DNA from: Saccharomyces paradoxus
Taxonomy: Eukaryota > Ascomycota > Saccharomycetes > Saccharomycetales > Saccharomycetaceae
Direction: 5' to 3'
Assembly (NCBI RefSeq): GCF_002079055.1
Contig: NC_047493.1
Location: 186,001-250,000, forward strand
Length of the DNA stretch: 64,000 bases
Of the stretch, positions 1 to 9,743 are shown piece after piece. A program made the position numbers and the translations under genes. Position 1 is the stretch's first letter, and every line of letters begins with the position of its first letter. Below the pieces are notes generated by a model that ran no database searches, was not told the origin of the DNA, and was given only the letters and a program-made list of their open reading frames with translations.

Positions 1-1
1 A

Positions 2-514
2 ATCACTAAATTGGGCGGCGAAGCTTGGTCTCTTTGCAAGGTTGAGAATAAGAGAACAGTTGAAAAGGGTGAAAAGGTAAGAACGCCTGGTATGAAGTAT
101 AGACATTATTCCCCTTCGGCCAAGGTTGTTTTATTAGTTCCTCATTGCGCGGCCAATGCTATTCATAAAGAGGAGAAGCAGATGGAAAGATTGAACGAGT
201 TGATCAAAACGGAATTAAAAGCCGACAGGAATATAAAAAAAATTGCGATTTTGACTTCCCTAAAATTACGGGATTCCGACTTACAATGCAAGATCTTTAA
301 CGACCCCGACCTTTTTTCGAAAACTTTCATCATTGAAAAACTTGGCCAGACAGGTGAAGAAATACAAACTAACTTGTTTGCTGCTTTAAGAAAAGTAGAT
401 GAGAATGACAACGTTGACCTAATATTTGTCGAAGGCATAAATGAGGAAGGAGAAGGATTAGCTGTTATGAATAGATTACGAAAAGCGGCTGCAAATAATT
501 GTATACTATTTTAA
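2..514 (+). CDS. SUA5: Threonylcarbamoyl-AMP synthase Sua5, C-terminal part (5' end outside window)
   Basis: Sua5 makes threonylcarbamoyl-AMP from threonine, bicarbonate and ATP, the first step of t6A37 modification of ANN-decoding tRNAs. It acts in the cytosol, with a mitochondrial role also reported. Only the last 170 codons are present, open from the window edge and ending in TAA at 512-514. The visible part is the end of the linker with the conserved [12 protein letters not shown] stretch, followed by the Sua5-specific C-terminal domain, which includes [23 protein letters not shown]. The YrdC-like catalytic domain lies upstream of the window. Assigned by recognition of the protein and by its place beside PMR1. 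Nothing in the visible part looks broken. Confidence 0.93.
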   Translation: MTKLGGEAWSLCKVENKRTVEKGEKVRTPGMKYRHYSPSAKVVLLVPHCAANAIHKEEKQMERLNELIKTELKADRNIKKIAILTSLKLRDSDLQCKIFNDPDLFSKTFIIEKLGQTGEEIQTNLFAALRKVDENDNVDLIFVEGINEEGEGLAVMNRLRKAAANNCILF

Positions 515-640
515 ATAAAATCGTGATCGACTTTCCAAAAAAACATACAATGACTAGTAGGATTTTATCATGAAGTCCGCAAAAAGAAGGAAAAAATACA
601 TTTTCATATTACTTTTCTATATACGAACAGTCGCCCATAC

Positions 641-772
641 ATGTTTACCTTAGTATCCGTTGTAAATATATGTACATACACATACCTACATATGTTCCCA
701 TTAATTAGTATAACCCCATTAAGAGGGCTGAGGGTCCTCATGAAAGATAAGAAGAAGGAAGAAAAAACATAA
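641..772 (+). pseudogene. Short open frame at the HUR1 (YGL168W) position, probably not a functional gene
   Basis: An ATG at 641 opens a 43-codon frame, beginning MFTLVSVVNI, that stops at TAA 770-772 in the 278-bp gap between SUA5 and PMR1. From memory, S. cerevisiae annotates HUR1 here with about 110 codons, running into the antisense of the PMR1 3' end. Its hydroxyurea phenotype is usually attributed to PMR1. The frame here closes before reaching PMR1, so the longer product is not conserved. Most likely this is non-coding sequence shared by the 3' regions of SUA5 and PMR1. The comparison rests on recalled coordinates. Confidence 0.3.
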
Positions 773-792
773 AAGCGCAAAAGTGTGAAGTA

Positions 793-3645
793 TCAAACAT
801 TCGAATAATACGTTGAGTCTCTTTCATTCATTTTTCTCGTCCACAATTTTCTCAACTCGTCAACGATGAAGACAGTGCTGCTGATGAGTAATAATAATAA
901 TATATCAGAGATACCGAGTTTCTCAGTTTTGAAGATACTTTGGAAAAATGGTATATATATAGCGCACATTTGACCCAGTAGAGATAGCCCAACGGCATAG
1001 TTGAACATTTTGTTCGTGAAAAATCCAATTTCGAAGATTGATTTTGTGTTATGTCTGCAAGCCAAAGCATTAAACATATCAAAGAAAACGAAACAAGTAA
1101 AGGTCATAGTAGTATCTCTAGCAGTCACTTTACCATCTTCAGCCATCTCTTTGACAAAAATGTAAACTGTCCCCACTATGATACAAGCTGCGGTGGTTAG
1201 TAAACGCTTCATCACATCATGTGTCAAAATTTTATCGGTACGTTTTCTTGGGGGCTTCTTCATAACTTCATGATCCACAGGTTCTACACCTAACGACTGA
1301 GCTGGTGGCCCGTCCATTAAAATATTGATCCAAAGAATTTGCATTGCGTTCAACGGGTTGGGTAGTTTGAATGCAGTAGATAATGCAACTAGCGATAATG
1401 CGGCAACAGAAGTAGACAGTTGAAAAGTCAGGAAATTCTGAATATTGTTAAAAATACCTTTCCCCTCTTCAATAGCAGTTAGAATAGTACTGAAATCGTC
1501 ATCAGTTAAGACCATGTCTGAGGCTTCTTTGGCAACATCTGTACCAATTCTACCCATGGAAACGCCGATATCTGAAAGTTTCAACGCAGGAGCGTCGTTA
1601 ACACCGTCACCGGTCATTGCTACCACATCACCTCTCTTCCTTAATGCACGAACAATGTTTAATTTATGCTCAGGTGTGGCACGAGCAAAAATATTAACAT
1701 GGTCGATGACATTGGCCAGTTGATCATCTGACATCTCATCTAGTTTATCACCGGATAAAACGGAAAGCTTTGGATCAATAACTGGAATACCAATTTGTCT
1801 TGCAATGTTTACTGCGGTATTCTCGGAATCACCAGTAATCATAATGATATGGACACCCCCTTGTAGTAACTGTTCAATGGCAAATTTGACGTTTGGTCTT
1901 GGAGGGTCATTCATACCAATTAAACCAGTGAAAGTTAAATCATTGATTAAGTCCTCAGTAAGTGGAGTTGATGAATCAGATAAAGATAGTTTGGCAAACC
2001 CAAGTACGCGCAAACCTTCAGACGCCATAGAATTTGCACACTCATTTATGGTATCTTTTTGAGCTTCAGTCAATTTTTCAGTTTTTTTGCCTTTTGATTT
2101 CAAATAGCTTGTGGAGCACTCAAGAATTCTTTCAAATGCACCTTTGACATAAACTGTACATTTATTGTCGGCAGGATTGAGAATCTTGGTTGCCATTAAT
2201 TTTCTTTTGGAGTTGAATGGAAGTTCTTGGACTTTTTGAACGGTGTTTCTGATATCGGGCATTTCAAAATTTGCCAGCTGCTCTAAAAGAGCCACATCAG
2301 TTGGGTTCCCCAAAAATATGGCATGCTCTTGAGAGAAAGATGCGTTATTACAGAGGTTACCGATGGTTAGAGTTTCCCTAACGTCTTCAGTCAAATAGTT
2401 TTTCAAATTGCCATTAGAGTTTTTAGTCTTCTTATTTTTGTCTAATGACAGGACGTTCAGTTTATTAGACATACTATCCAAGCACCAAAGCTTGGATACA
2501 GTCATGTGGTTTGAGGTTAATGTACCTGTTTTGTCAGAGCAAATGACGTTGACAGATCCTAGAGTTTCGACACTTGGTAACCTCCTTACGATGGCTTTAC
2601 GCTTGGCCATTCTCAAAACACCCAATGCCAACGTAACGGTCACTATAATTGGTAAACCTTCTGGAATGGCAGCAACCGCTAAGGATACGGATATTTGGAA
2701 CATTTCCAACCAAGATCTACCCTGGATGATACCAACTAAACAAATCATACCAATAACTATGAAACTAACCAATGACAAATCTTTTCCCAGTTTGTCCATT
2801 GTTAATTGCAATGGAGTCTTCGGTTTCTCAATATTATTCATCATTTCAAAAACAGCACCAAAGGATGTGTTTGTACCCGTTCCTACGACGATACCCTTAC
2901 CATGACCTTCCTTTACTAAAGTACCCATATAAGCTATACAAGATCTCTCAGAGATCGGTACAATCGAATTAGGCTGATCATTAAAGGAAGATTTCTCAAT
3001 CGTTTGTGAGGTTTTGTGTACCGGTTCATTTTCACCAGTTAAATTACTTTCATCGATGGATAAATCGATGGCTTCAATAATTCTAAGGTCTGCAGGAATC
3101 CTGTCACCTATTCTGAAATGGACTAAATCGCCCGGGACCAAAGTGGAAGCCAACACATGACTTTCTTGGCCACATCTCATCAAGTGACATTCAGCAGGAA
3201 CTAATTTATTCAAGGCTTCCAAAGATTTTTCAGACCTATATTCCTGGACAAAACCGACAGTGACAACGATAAAAATTGCCAGTGTGATACTAACGGCATC
3301 ATCGATGTTACCCATAAAGAGAGAGACCACTGCAGACCCTATTAAAAGTAGAATCATTCGATCCTCAATGAAATTGGACAAGAACTTCTTGAAAAGACTT
3401 TCATCATCTTCTACGGTTATTTCATTGGGACCATAAAGTGATCTCCTATTGTTAGCCTCATTAGATGATCGTAAACCACCGTTTTTGTCGGTGCCTAGCT
3501 TTTCTAGAGTTTCGTCTACGGATAAAGTACAGTACTCTAGAGAAGGGCTCGGTTTCGAAAGAGCTTCTGCGGTCGCGTCTAGTATTTCTCTCTCACGATT
3601 TGAGTCTTCGTCAAGAAGACTCGCATTAAATGGATTGTCACTCAT
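793..3645 (-). CDS. PMR1: Golgi P-type Ca2+/Mn2+ ATPase (SPCA type)
   Basis: Pmr1 pumps Ca2+ and Mn2+ from cytosol into the Golgi lumen and supports glycosylation, sorting and manganese detoxification. The 950-residue product has the full P-type layout: an N-terminal EF-hand-like stretch with DKNGG near residue 50, two TM helices, the actuator motif LTGENEP, PEGLP in TM4, the phosphorylation motif DKTGTLT (Asp about 371), KGAFERIL in the nucleotide-binding domain, and [13 protein letters not shown]. The TM6 sequence [13 protein letters not shown] carries the Asp and Gln associated with Mn2+ selectivity in this family. The start is the ATG at 3645. The frame continues six codons upstream, but only to a GTG. 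It is divergent from CUP2 across 669 bp. No defects seen. Confidence 0.97.
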   Translation of the reverse strand: MSDNPFNASLLDEDSNREREILDATAEALSKPSPSLEYCTLSVDETLEKLGTDKNGGLRSSNEANNRRSLYGPNEITVEDDESLFKKFLSNFIEDRMILLLIGSAVVSLFMGNIDDAVSITLAIFIVVTVGFVQEYRSEKSLEALNKLVPAECHLMRCGQESHVLASTLVPGDLVHFRIGDRIPADLRIIEAIDLSIDESNLTGENEPVHKTSQTIEKSSFNDQPNSIVPISERSCIAYMGTLVKEGHGKGIVVGTGTNTSFGAVFEMMNNIEKPKTPLQLTMDKLGKDLSLVSFIVIGMICLVGIIQGRSWLEMFQISVSLAVAAIPEGLPIIVTVTLALGVLRMAKRKAIVRRLPSVETLGSVNVICSDKTGTLTSNHMTVSKLWCLDSMSNKLNVLSLDKNKKTKNSNGNLKNYLTEDVRETLTIGNLCNNASFSQEHAIFLGNPTDVALLEQLANFEMPDIRNTVQKVQELPFNSKRKLMATKILNPADNKCTVYVKGAFERILECSTSYLKSKGKKTEKLTEAQKDTINECANSMASEGLRVLGFAKLSLSDSSTPLTEDLINDLTFTGLIGMNDPPRPNVKFAIEQLLQGGVHIIMITGDSENTAVNIARQIGIPVIDPKLSVLSGDKLDEMSDDQLANVIDHVNIFARATPEHKLNIVRALRKRGDVVAMTGDGVNDAPALKLSDIGVSMGRIGTDVAKEASDMVLTDDDFSTILTAIEEGKGIFNNIQNFLTFQLSTSVAALSLVALSTAFKLPNPLNAMQILWINILMDGPPAQSLGVEPVDHEVMKKPPRKRTDKILTHDVMKRLLTTAACIIVGTVYIFVKEMAEDGKVTARDTTMTFTCFVFFDMFNALACRHNTKSIFEIGFFTNKMFNYAVGLSLLGQMCAIYIPFFQSIFKTEKLGISDILLLLLISSTVFIVDELRKLWTRKMNERDSTYYSNV

Positions 3646-4314
3646 AATTATCTTATTTTTCACTTTACCTTAGTTTGGTGCTAGTCTTGCCTTGTCTTGT
3701 CTTACCCAGATGTAAGGATATTATTATAGTAACTAGTATTGTTATAAACGGGAATGTGAAGAACGAGGCGAGCAAACACTATTATGATGTAGTAGAGTGA
3801 TGAGATGTGGTAGAAAACGAAGATTTTTCTAATAAGTTCTTGAAGGAAGGAAGGATTATAGTGTACGATGGCCTAGGGTACAAGATCTCGATATAACGAC
3901 AGATAGGGTCCACACTTGCTAACAAAAAAAAGTACTTCTTTTAATAGAGAATCTTGGAGGAACAAAATGAAAAAAAAATGCAGCTAAAATGTAGAATACA
4001 AAAATTTAACGATCGGTCTTGCTGTGAACTGGTTATCTAGGGATGTGCTTAACGTGCAATTGATACCAATCGATCCTTGCTAGGAACGCAATTCTTTTCA
4101 CCTACCTTCCACCACTACGATTTTGAAAGAGTATTTGCCATGAAAATCGCCAAAACGAGGCGAAGTCGCCACGGTGCGCGGGCATACAGGGTAAGAGCCG
4201 CAGGGCCTGGATTGGTAAGTACTAAGCTGTGGACAATATAGCAGTAGCCATGGCAATATAATGTCATAGATGGCGGGTTAACAAAAGGGGGCTGACAATC
4301 CTTGTAATCACAGG
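3646..4314. promoter_or_regulatory. Divergent intergenic promoter region PMR1/CUP2
   Basis: This 669-bp gap holds the promoters of PMR1 (leftward) and CUP2 (rightward). The PMR1-proximal part is free of upstream ATGs for at least 100 bp. The middle has A-rich tracts (about 3923-4010). A short inverted repeat GGCGAAGTCGCC lies at 4159-4170. The CUP2-proximal end contains a cluster of three tiny upstream ORFs, listed separately. I see no further gene. Confidence 0.6.
4250..4281 (+). promoter_or_regulatory. Three tandem minimal upstream ORFs before CUP2
   Basis: Three ATGs each open a tiny frame: 4250-4261 (Met-Ala-Ile-stop), 4261-4269 (Met-Ser-stop) and 4270-4281 (Met-Ala-Gly-stop). The first stop shares its last A with the second ATG, and the third ATG directly abuts the second stop. 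The array ends 33 bp before the CUP2 ATG at 4315. If it lies inside the mRNA leader, most scanning ribosomes would meet it. The transcription start is unknown, so a regulatory role is inferred. Confidence 0.4.
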
Positions 4315-4992
4315 ATGGTCGTAATTAACGGGGTCAAATATGCCTGTGAAACGTGTATCAGGGGACATAGGGCGGCGCAGTGTACTCACACTGATGGTCC
4401 GCTGCAGATGATCAGACGCAAGGGAAGGCCATCGACCACATGTGGTCATTGTAAAGAGCTGAGAAGAACCAAGAACTTCAACCCGTCGGGCGGGTGTATG
4501 TGTGCGTCTGCACGACGGCCAGCTGTTGGCAGTAAAGAAGATGAAACACGGTGTCGTTGTGATGAAGGTGAGCCCTGCAAATGTCATACCAAGAGGAAAA
4601 GCAGCCGGAAGCAAAAGACAGGGTCATGCCACAGCAGGACGAATCATGAGACAGCGAATGCTAATGGTCTCGGAGCTGCAGATTTGGAGGCTTTTTTGGG
4701 GCTAAGTGGCAACTCCTCGTACGTAGACATGACAACCACATTGCCAAGTTTGAAATCACCTCCACAAAGTGGTGACATCAAGACCGATAGCATTAACGAT
4801 TTGGATTTGCCTTCCCTCGATACGCTTGAACAAAGCCCTGATTTACCTCTGGATCCATTTAATATCGACGAAACAGAAGGCGCAAATTCCACTACGGGCA
4901 CCCCGCTAAACGATATTGATATTCCATTTTCTATCAATGAGTTGAACGAGCTGTACAAACAAGTATCACCGCATAATTCACATCCAAAGTAA
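4315..4992 (+). CDS. CUP2: Copper-sensing transcriptional activator (Ace1/Cup2)
   Basis: Cup2 (Ace1) binds Cu(I) through a cysteine cluster, then binds and activates CUP1, SOD1 and CRS5 promoters. The 225-residue product starts with the copper-fist module: CETC at 11-14, CTH near 23-25 and the minor-groove RKGRPS motif (about 35-40). Then come CGHC, CMC, CRC and CKCH pairs up to about residue 95, which form the polycopper cluster. The C-terminal half is the acidic activation domain and ends in a conserved stretch, [18 protein letters not shown]. Against the S. cerevisiae sequence I remember, the metal domain is nearly identical but residues about 100-200 differ heavily. Opposite-strand ORFs here (YGL165C-like) are shadows. 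Confidence 0.96.
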   Translation: MVVINGVKYACETCIRGHRAAQCTHTDGPLQMIRRKGRPSTTCGHCKELRRTKNFNPSGGCMCASARRPAVGSKEDETRCRCDEGEPCKCHTKRKSSRKQKTGSCHSRTNHETANANGLGAADLEAFLGLSGNSSYVDMTTTLPSLKSPPQSGDIKTDSINDLDLPSLDTLEQSPDLPLDPFNIDETEGANSTTGTPLNDIDIPFSINELNELYKQVSPHNSHPK

Positions 4993-5074
4993 TGCATCTG
5001 GATATTCGTATACATATACGTAAATATATACAATTATACAATATGTCGAACGCCGCACTGGAAATATAACCATT

Positions 5075-6397
5075 TTAAAGTTTTAAGTTCTTTAATTTTT
5101 GCTCTGTCTCCTTAATTGTAGAATTGCTAATTCTATCCTTTCTGGAGTTCGTATTTTCATCGTTCAAATATATTGATAACCTTTCATCGCTTACCTCCAA
5201 TATACTTTTCTGATCGTTACTTTGTAAAGACGTTAGCCGGATAATGTACTCGAGTAACGTGATGGACGAAGTTTTGTCGTCCAGGGTATTATTTTCCTCT
5301 TCTTCCTCCTGTTCTTCCTCTCCGTCTTTCTCTTCCTCTGCGTCCTCCTCTTCATCTTCCTCTTCATTTTCCTCCATTTCTTCATACCCACTTACCGCAT
5401 ACCAAGTAATATCATCAAGCAGTACTTTCTCTCCATCACTAGTTCCGTTTTCTTTGTCATCGTGCCGGTCAATCTTCAACACTAACACTGGAGAATCCTG
5501 TTCTTCCAATCGTAGAAGCCTACCAGAAACACTGAAAAATAATTTCTTGATATGGTTCAGGTCTATGGTGAGTTCCTGTGGTGTGTCTTCTTTATCATCA
5601 TCCTCATGGTACCTACCGTCATTAAAATCTTGTTCTATTTTCATAAAATAATCATACTCCCTTTCTGTAGAGTTCTGCCTATATATAATTGCTTTTGCTC
5701 GTTTCATATCCTCTTTCCATACAATTCCTGATTGCCCATTGCTTTCCGACGTTAGATTATAGAAAATAGAGAACAATGTGATTTCAAAGGTAGGCCCCAC
5801 TTGAACTTTTATATTTTCTTTGTTTCCCTTTTCTTTTTCACTACTTCTTATTGTATTCTCATACTTTCTATTGTTCTCACTAACAAAATAAGAGGCCTTT
5901 AACAACAAACCAGGAGAAACTTGATATGGAAGTGCACTATTCAAGTTGGCACCAGAAGTTGTTAAAGAAAGGTTAATAAATGGAGTGATTTCTTCTATCC
6001 TCAATAATAAGTCCTTTATGTAGTTTTCTACCGCCTTGATAGCTTCATTCTGTGTTTTTGCACTTCTGGAACCCTCAACCTTTTGCGTCATCTCGCTGAT
6101 TTTTTCGTCAAATCTATCGATCTCTTCTTTTAGATCCTTAGTTAACCTTAGTGTAATTTGCAAATTTGTGTTTCCCCTTGCCGCTACCAGTTTTATCAGA
6201 TCAATTGCACTGGACACAATGGCCATGCGGCTTTCCAATTTAAACTTCAATTGATCTATCCTTCTAGCATCATCCTTGGGAATCTGGACGACAAAGTTCG
6301 TTATTGTCTTCAGCGCATATGTGGATGCTATCGATATCCCTGATTTTATAGCAAATGTAACGGCTTGTGAACCTGCTTTGGCAAGAATCTCATCCAT
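5075..6397 (-). CDS. YRB30: Ran-GTP binding protein Yrb30
   Basis: Yrb30 is a yeast-specific protein that binds Gsp1 (Ran) in its GTP form and inhibits RanGAP action; it shuttles and is exported from the nucleus. The 440-residue frame starts MDEILAKAGSQAVTFAIKSG and ends QKLKNLKL. The N-terminal third is predicted to be helical (about residues 45-125). A strongly acidic Glu/Asp-rich run follows near residues 340-375, encoded by CTC/TTC-type repeats on the plus strand (about 5290-5380). No classical Ran-binding domain is recognisable by eye. The identification rests on the recognised protein and synteny between CUP2 and RAD54. The start ATG is at 6395-6397 and no competing upstream ATG is in frame. 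Confidence 0.9.
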   Translation of the reverse strand: MDEILAKAGSQAVTFAIKSGISIASTYALKTITNFVVQIPKDDARRIDQLKFKLESRMAIVSSAIDLIKLVAARGNTNLQITLRLTKDLKEEIDRFDEKISEMTQKVEGSRSAKTQNEAIKAVENYIKDLLLRIEEITPFINLSLTTSGANLNSALPYQVSPGLLLKASYFVSENNRKYENTIRSSEKEKGNKENIKVQVGPTFEITLFSIFYNLTSESNGQSGIVWKEDMKRAKAIIYRQNSTEREYDYFMKIEQDFNDGRYHEDDDKEDTPQELTIDLNHIKKLFFSVSGRLLRLEEQDSPVLVLKIDRHDDKENGTSDGEKVLLDDITWYAVSGYEEMEENEEEDEEEDAEEEKDGEEEQEEEEENNTLDDKTSSITLLEYIIRLTSLQSNDQKSILEVSDERLSIYLNDENTNSRKDRISNSTIKETEQKLKNLKL

Positions 6398-6793
6398 TTT
6401 TTTCAGATATTGGCGTCTTAAAAATTGATGTTAATCTTTCTGAGCATCTGAAGCTGTATAAGATGTTTAGTTCTTTGACAACGTAAGGCTTTCTTGCCAT
6501 AACCTTTTTTAGCAGTTTCGGCTGGCACTTTTAGCGCAAAAAAAATGAAAATAAAGAAAAATTTAAAGGCTCATACAAAATGTAATAAGACTTCGCTTAA
6601 GTCTTTTGCACTCAAGTTCTATGATTGTACTTTTTTATTGAACTACATAGAGATAATTACCAATTTTACCCCATTCTCCATCATTTACTACGTTCAAGTA
6701 TGTATAACCATGCCTTTGATTAAGAAATATGTAATGACCCTCCCAACAATTGAATTCCATTTTTTTTTTTTACAATTAGATAGATATGAGAGA
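6398..6793. other. Intergenic: RAD54 3' end to YRB30 promoter
   Basis: This 396-bp gap lies between two leftward genes and holds the RAD54 3' region and the YRB30 promoter. It is AT-rich, with a T10 run near 6761-6770. An 85-codon rightward open frame (6545-6802) has biased, lysine- and phenylalanine-rich composition, resembles nothing I know, and is not called as a gene. Confidence 0.5.
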
Positions 6794-9490
6794 TTAATGT
6801 GAAATATATTGAAATGCGAAACTTATATCGTTGTAATGATGCTCGTTTTTTAGTAAATGATCATTTGTTCTTTCCAAAGCGTCATGATTTAAGTGATTCC
6901 AAGTTGTTGCATCACCATATAGCATTGCAGGGGCTCTCTTTAATTGTTTGCCCTGAGCACTACAACGTTTACAATGGTAGGTTTCATGTGTTTCACATAT
7001 TGTATTCTCATTTTTCTGGAACAACTGTCTTAAATTGTCAGAACTGAACAACCTCTCAACGTCTTCTTTTGCATCGACCACGCATGAACTCAAACTCATT
7101 TTCATAGATTGCCTTTGGAAAATTTTTTCCTCTATGGTACCAGTCGATATGAATCTGTAAATGAAGCAGTCCTTTTTCTGACCATCCCTCCAAACACGCG
7201 CCAAAGCTTGTTGGTCAGCGGCAGGATTCCAATCCGGATCCATCAAAATTAACCTGTTTGCACCAATCAGATTGATACCACAGCCACCTGCTTTAGAACT
7301 TAAAAGGAAGATAAACTCTTGGCCCTCAGGATCGTTGAATCTATCCACCAATTTTTGTCTCTTGTTAATTGACATTGTACCATCCAACCGTACAGCACTA
7401 TAGTGTTTATATCTACACATTTTTTCAATTAGATCCAAGGTTTGGGTATAATTGGAGATCAAAACAATTTTATCATCGGATTCAGTCTTTATCTTATGGA
7501 GAAATCTTTCTAAAATGGAAAATTTAGCTGAATACTTCGTTTGCACGTCCCTAGCTTTTGAGCTGGGCAAATTGTAATCATCAGGCAACTCCAAATCATC
7601 CTCGTCGTCAAATTCGTCTTCAAAATTCAAGAGATTAGGATGATTACATAGCTTCTTCAAAATACCTATTGCCCTCAGCGGCTGAGAGCCACCAACACCC
7701 TTAACTACTTTTTTCACCTCCCTGGACTTGATCAATTTATTGTAAAGATCGTTCTGTAGTGGCTTTAAGTTTACGAAAATAACGTGCTCATACTTGCAAG
7801 GCAAATATTTGGCCAAAATATCGTTAGTACGACGAATGATAAATTTGGAGACAATAGTAGATAGCTTTTGTAATTGCGCCTCACCTTTTGTAATTTCTTT
7901 ATCGGTAGCGTCAGCATCACGCCCTCGCAAAATTGGATTCTCGAAATTTTTTCTAAACTCTGCTCTAGACCCTAATAAGCCAGGATTGGAAAAACTTAGC
8001 AGAGCAAAATATTCGGAAAGATCATTTTGAATGGGCGTACCAGACAATATAACTCTCCTGGGACAATTGATGCTATCTAAAGCTGTGAATGTTAAAGAGT
8101 CACCATTCTTCAAACGATGACCTTCATCTGCCAGCATTAGACCAACATTGCAGCTTTTTAATTGATCGACATTCCGACGTAAAGTCTCATACGATATGAT
8201 TAAGACGGGTTTAACAATATTTCGTCCCTGCGCCTGGGCCCAGGCATGGATGGCTTGTGAAACCGTTGTATTACCACCACCCATTGAAGATTTTTTTCCA
8301 TCGACGGCCAATGGAGTTAAGGTATTAGGGCCCAACCATTTTACCAATTCGTTGGCCCAATTGTTGACTAAAGAAGATGGACAGACAATAATGCATTTGT
8401 CTATAAGTCTTTTACCCTGCGGGCCCTGTCTTAATAATGTCCACATCAGCGCTATACACTGCAATGTCTTACCTAGCCCCATTTCATCGGCCATGATACA
8501 GCCATAGGCACCTCTATTGTTTTGTTCAGTCTTTTGAGATTCCGTAAGCGCTTTTTCGTCACTTTTCAATGGATCTTCGCTTGAAGTGTTGAACGCCTCA
8601 GCTTCTAAATAATCCTTCATCACAAGCCCTGTGACACAACGGTATAAAAATCTGACACCTTCAACTTGATGGGGTCTTAAAATCTTGGCCAGTTTTGGAT
8701 CAATAACCACAGGGACACTGGCAAATTTCTTCTTGTTCTCTGCAGAGTTTTCCGAATCACCCAGAAGCTCACGTAACGTTTTGTTTCTCACACCATTTGT
8801 CATCAAGGCTGGATGGTGCCCTATTTTTTGTGTGGGTTTTTGCTCCTGGCTATTCTCTTCTTTGTTAATGTCCCCCTTTTCCTGCGTGCTCTTGGCCACT
8901 TTCTTCAACTCTTCTTCCTTGTTATCTATAGATGTGTCATGGAAAATCATTTCGCCGTCAACGGACGGGTCATAAAGCACTATGGCAAATTCGTCTGTTG
9001 GGTCATGTAAAGGTCGAGGTTCTGGAGTGATTTTCTTTTTCATCCCTAAAGTTAATGGGAGACTATGCCTCTGTACATACCCCTTAATTGGGACTGTGAA
9101 GGACCTTTTCAAAGTGTACTGAATATGACTCAGTCTTGTCGGATCCTTGGCCAATCTTTGAGCACTGAGAGCATCTTTCCGTCGTTTAGTCAACTGGGAA
9201 AAACTCATGTCCTGACTATTATACTCTGCTTCGTCAGCATTTATATCCAAGCCAGAATAACATACAGTGGCAGATCTTTTCCTCAAGCTCCTTCCTCCTA
9301 CGATATTATCAGACCCGGTGGCGATTCTACCAGGAGCGGGTGGAAGGTGTGTATTCTTGTAGGGAACCCTGAACGGTTTCGTTAGCCGGTTCACAGCGTC
9401 CTGTACGTTGATGGGCCTAGGTACCAGTCTCGGCCGTTCACCAGCTCCTATCCCGTTTGGTGGCCTGTCTGGTAATCTGCGCTTTGCCAT
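6794..9490 (-). CDS. RAD54: Swi2/Snf2 DNA translocase of homologous recombination, Rad54
   Basis: Rad54 partners with Rad51 in the nucleus. It stimulates strand invasion, remodels chromatin at the donor and removes Rad51 from duplex DNA using ATP-driven translocation. The 898-residue protein has a basic, disordered N-terminus (about 1-270), then the Snf2 ATPase core with DEMGLGKT (Walker A), LADEGHRLKN (DEGH box) and SGTPIQND. The helicase C lobe follows, with GGCGINLIGANRLILMDPDWNPAADQQALARVWRDGQ, and a C-terminal Cys/His patch (CETHETYHCKRC, about 835-850). Length equals the S. cerevisiae protein as I recall it. The upstream region has MCB- and SCB-like sites, consistent with the known G1/S expression. 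Confidence 0.97.
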   Translation of the reverse strand: MAKRRLPDRPPNGIGAGERPRLVPRPINVQDAVNRLTKPFRVPYKNTHLPPAPGRIATGSDNIVGGRSLRKRSATVCYSGLDINADEAEYNSQDMSFSQLTKRRKDALSAQRLAKDPTRLSHIQYTLKRSFTVPIKGYVQRHSLPLTLGMKKKITPEPRPLHDPTDEFAIVLYDPSVDGEMIFHDTSIDNKEEELKKVAKSTQEKGDINKEENSQEQKPTQKIGHHPALMTNGVRNKTLRELLGDSENSAENKKKFASVPVVIDPKLAKILRPHQVEGVRFLYRCVTGLVMKDYLEAEAFNTSSEDPLKSDEKALTESQKTEQNNRGAYGCIMADEMGLGKTLQCIALMWTLLRQGPQGKRLIDKCIIVCPSSLVNNWANELVKWLGPNTLTPLAVDGKKSSMGGGNTTVSQAIHAWAQAQGRNIVKPVLIISYETLRRNVDQLKSCNVGLMLADEGHRLKNGDSLTFTALDSINCPRRVILSGTPIQNDLSEYFALLSFSNPGLLGSRAEFRKNFENPILRGRDADATDKEITKGEAQLQKLSTIVSKFIIRRTNDILAKYLPCKYEHVIFVNLKPLQNDLYNKLIKSREVKKVVKGVGGSQPLRAIGILKKLCNHPNLLNFEDEFDDEDDLELPDDYNLPSSKARDVQTKYSAKFSILERFLHKIKTESDDKIVLISNYTQTLDLIEKMCRYKHYSAVRLDGTMSINKRQKLVDRFNDPEGQEFIFLLSSKAGGCGINLIGANRLILMDPDWNPAADQQALARVWRDGQKKDCFIYRFISTGTIEEKIFQRQSMKMSLSSCVVDAKEDVERLFSSDNLRQLFQKNENTICETHETYHCKRCSAQGKQLKRAPAMLYGDATTWNHLNHDALERTNDHLLKNEHHYNDISFAFQYISH

Positions 9491-9713
9491 TAGTAATATG
9501 GAAATATATACTGTTTTGAAATAGAGTTAGGTTCCGAGAGTTTGATTCTTCTATACTTTCGTAGCAGCTCTAGTGGAGAATGCGAGAGGTTACTGATCTA
9601 ACTTTTATATCGGTTATTACGTCAAGTGAGAAGAACCCTTGACCTTAACTTCAGCAAGATCTTCTATTATTTCCTTTTTTTTTGTTTGTAATTGCTTTTT
9701 ATTTTTTCTTTTG

Positions 9714-9743
9714 CGCGAAACTTTGCTATATTGGGTAACGCGT
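9714..9743. promoter_or_regulatory. Candidate SCB and MCB elements upstream of RAD54
   Basis: CGCGAAA at 9714-9720 fits the SBF consensus CRCGAAA, and ACGCGT at 9738-9743 is a perfect MluI cell-cycle box for MBF. They lie about 225-255 bp upstream of the RAD54 ATG at 9490. G1/S induction of RAD54 is established in S. cerevisiae; the assignment of these particular sites is by motif match only. Confidence 0.55.

Noticed and set aside
631-645. Rap1-like CCCATACATG downstream of SUA5
   Set aside because: Lies in a 3' region between convergent genes, not a promoter, and matches the consensus only in its core.
2408-2905. 165-codon plus-strand frame inside PMR1
   Set aside because: Antisense to an intact, strongly conserved ATPase; no recognisable protein.
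4264-4614. 116-codon minus-strand frame over CUP2 (YGL165C-like)
   Set aside because: Antisense to the conserved copper-fist codons, with no independent homology and no start context. Shadow of CUP2.
5244-5651. 135-codon Ser-rich plus-strand frame in YRB30
   Set aside because: Translation of the opposite strand of acidic Glu/Asp repeats; composition is an artefact.
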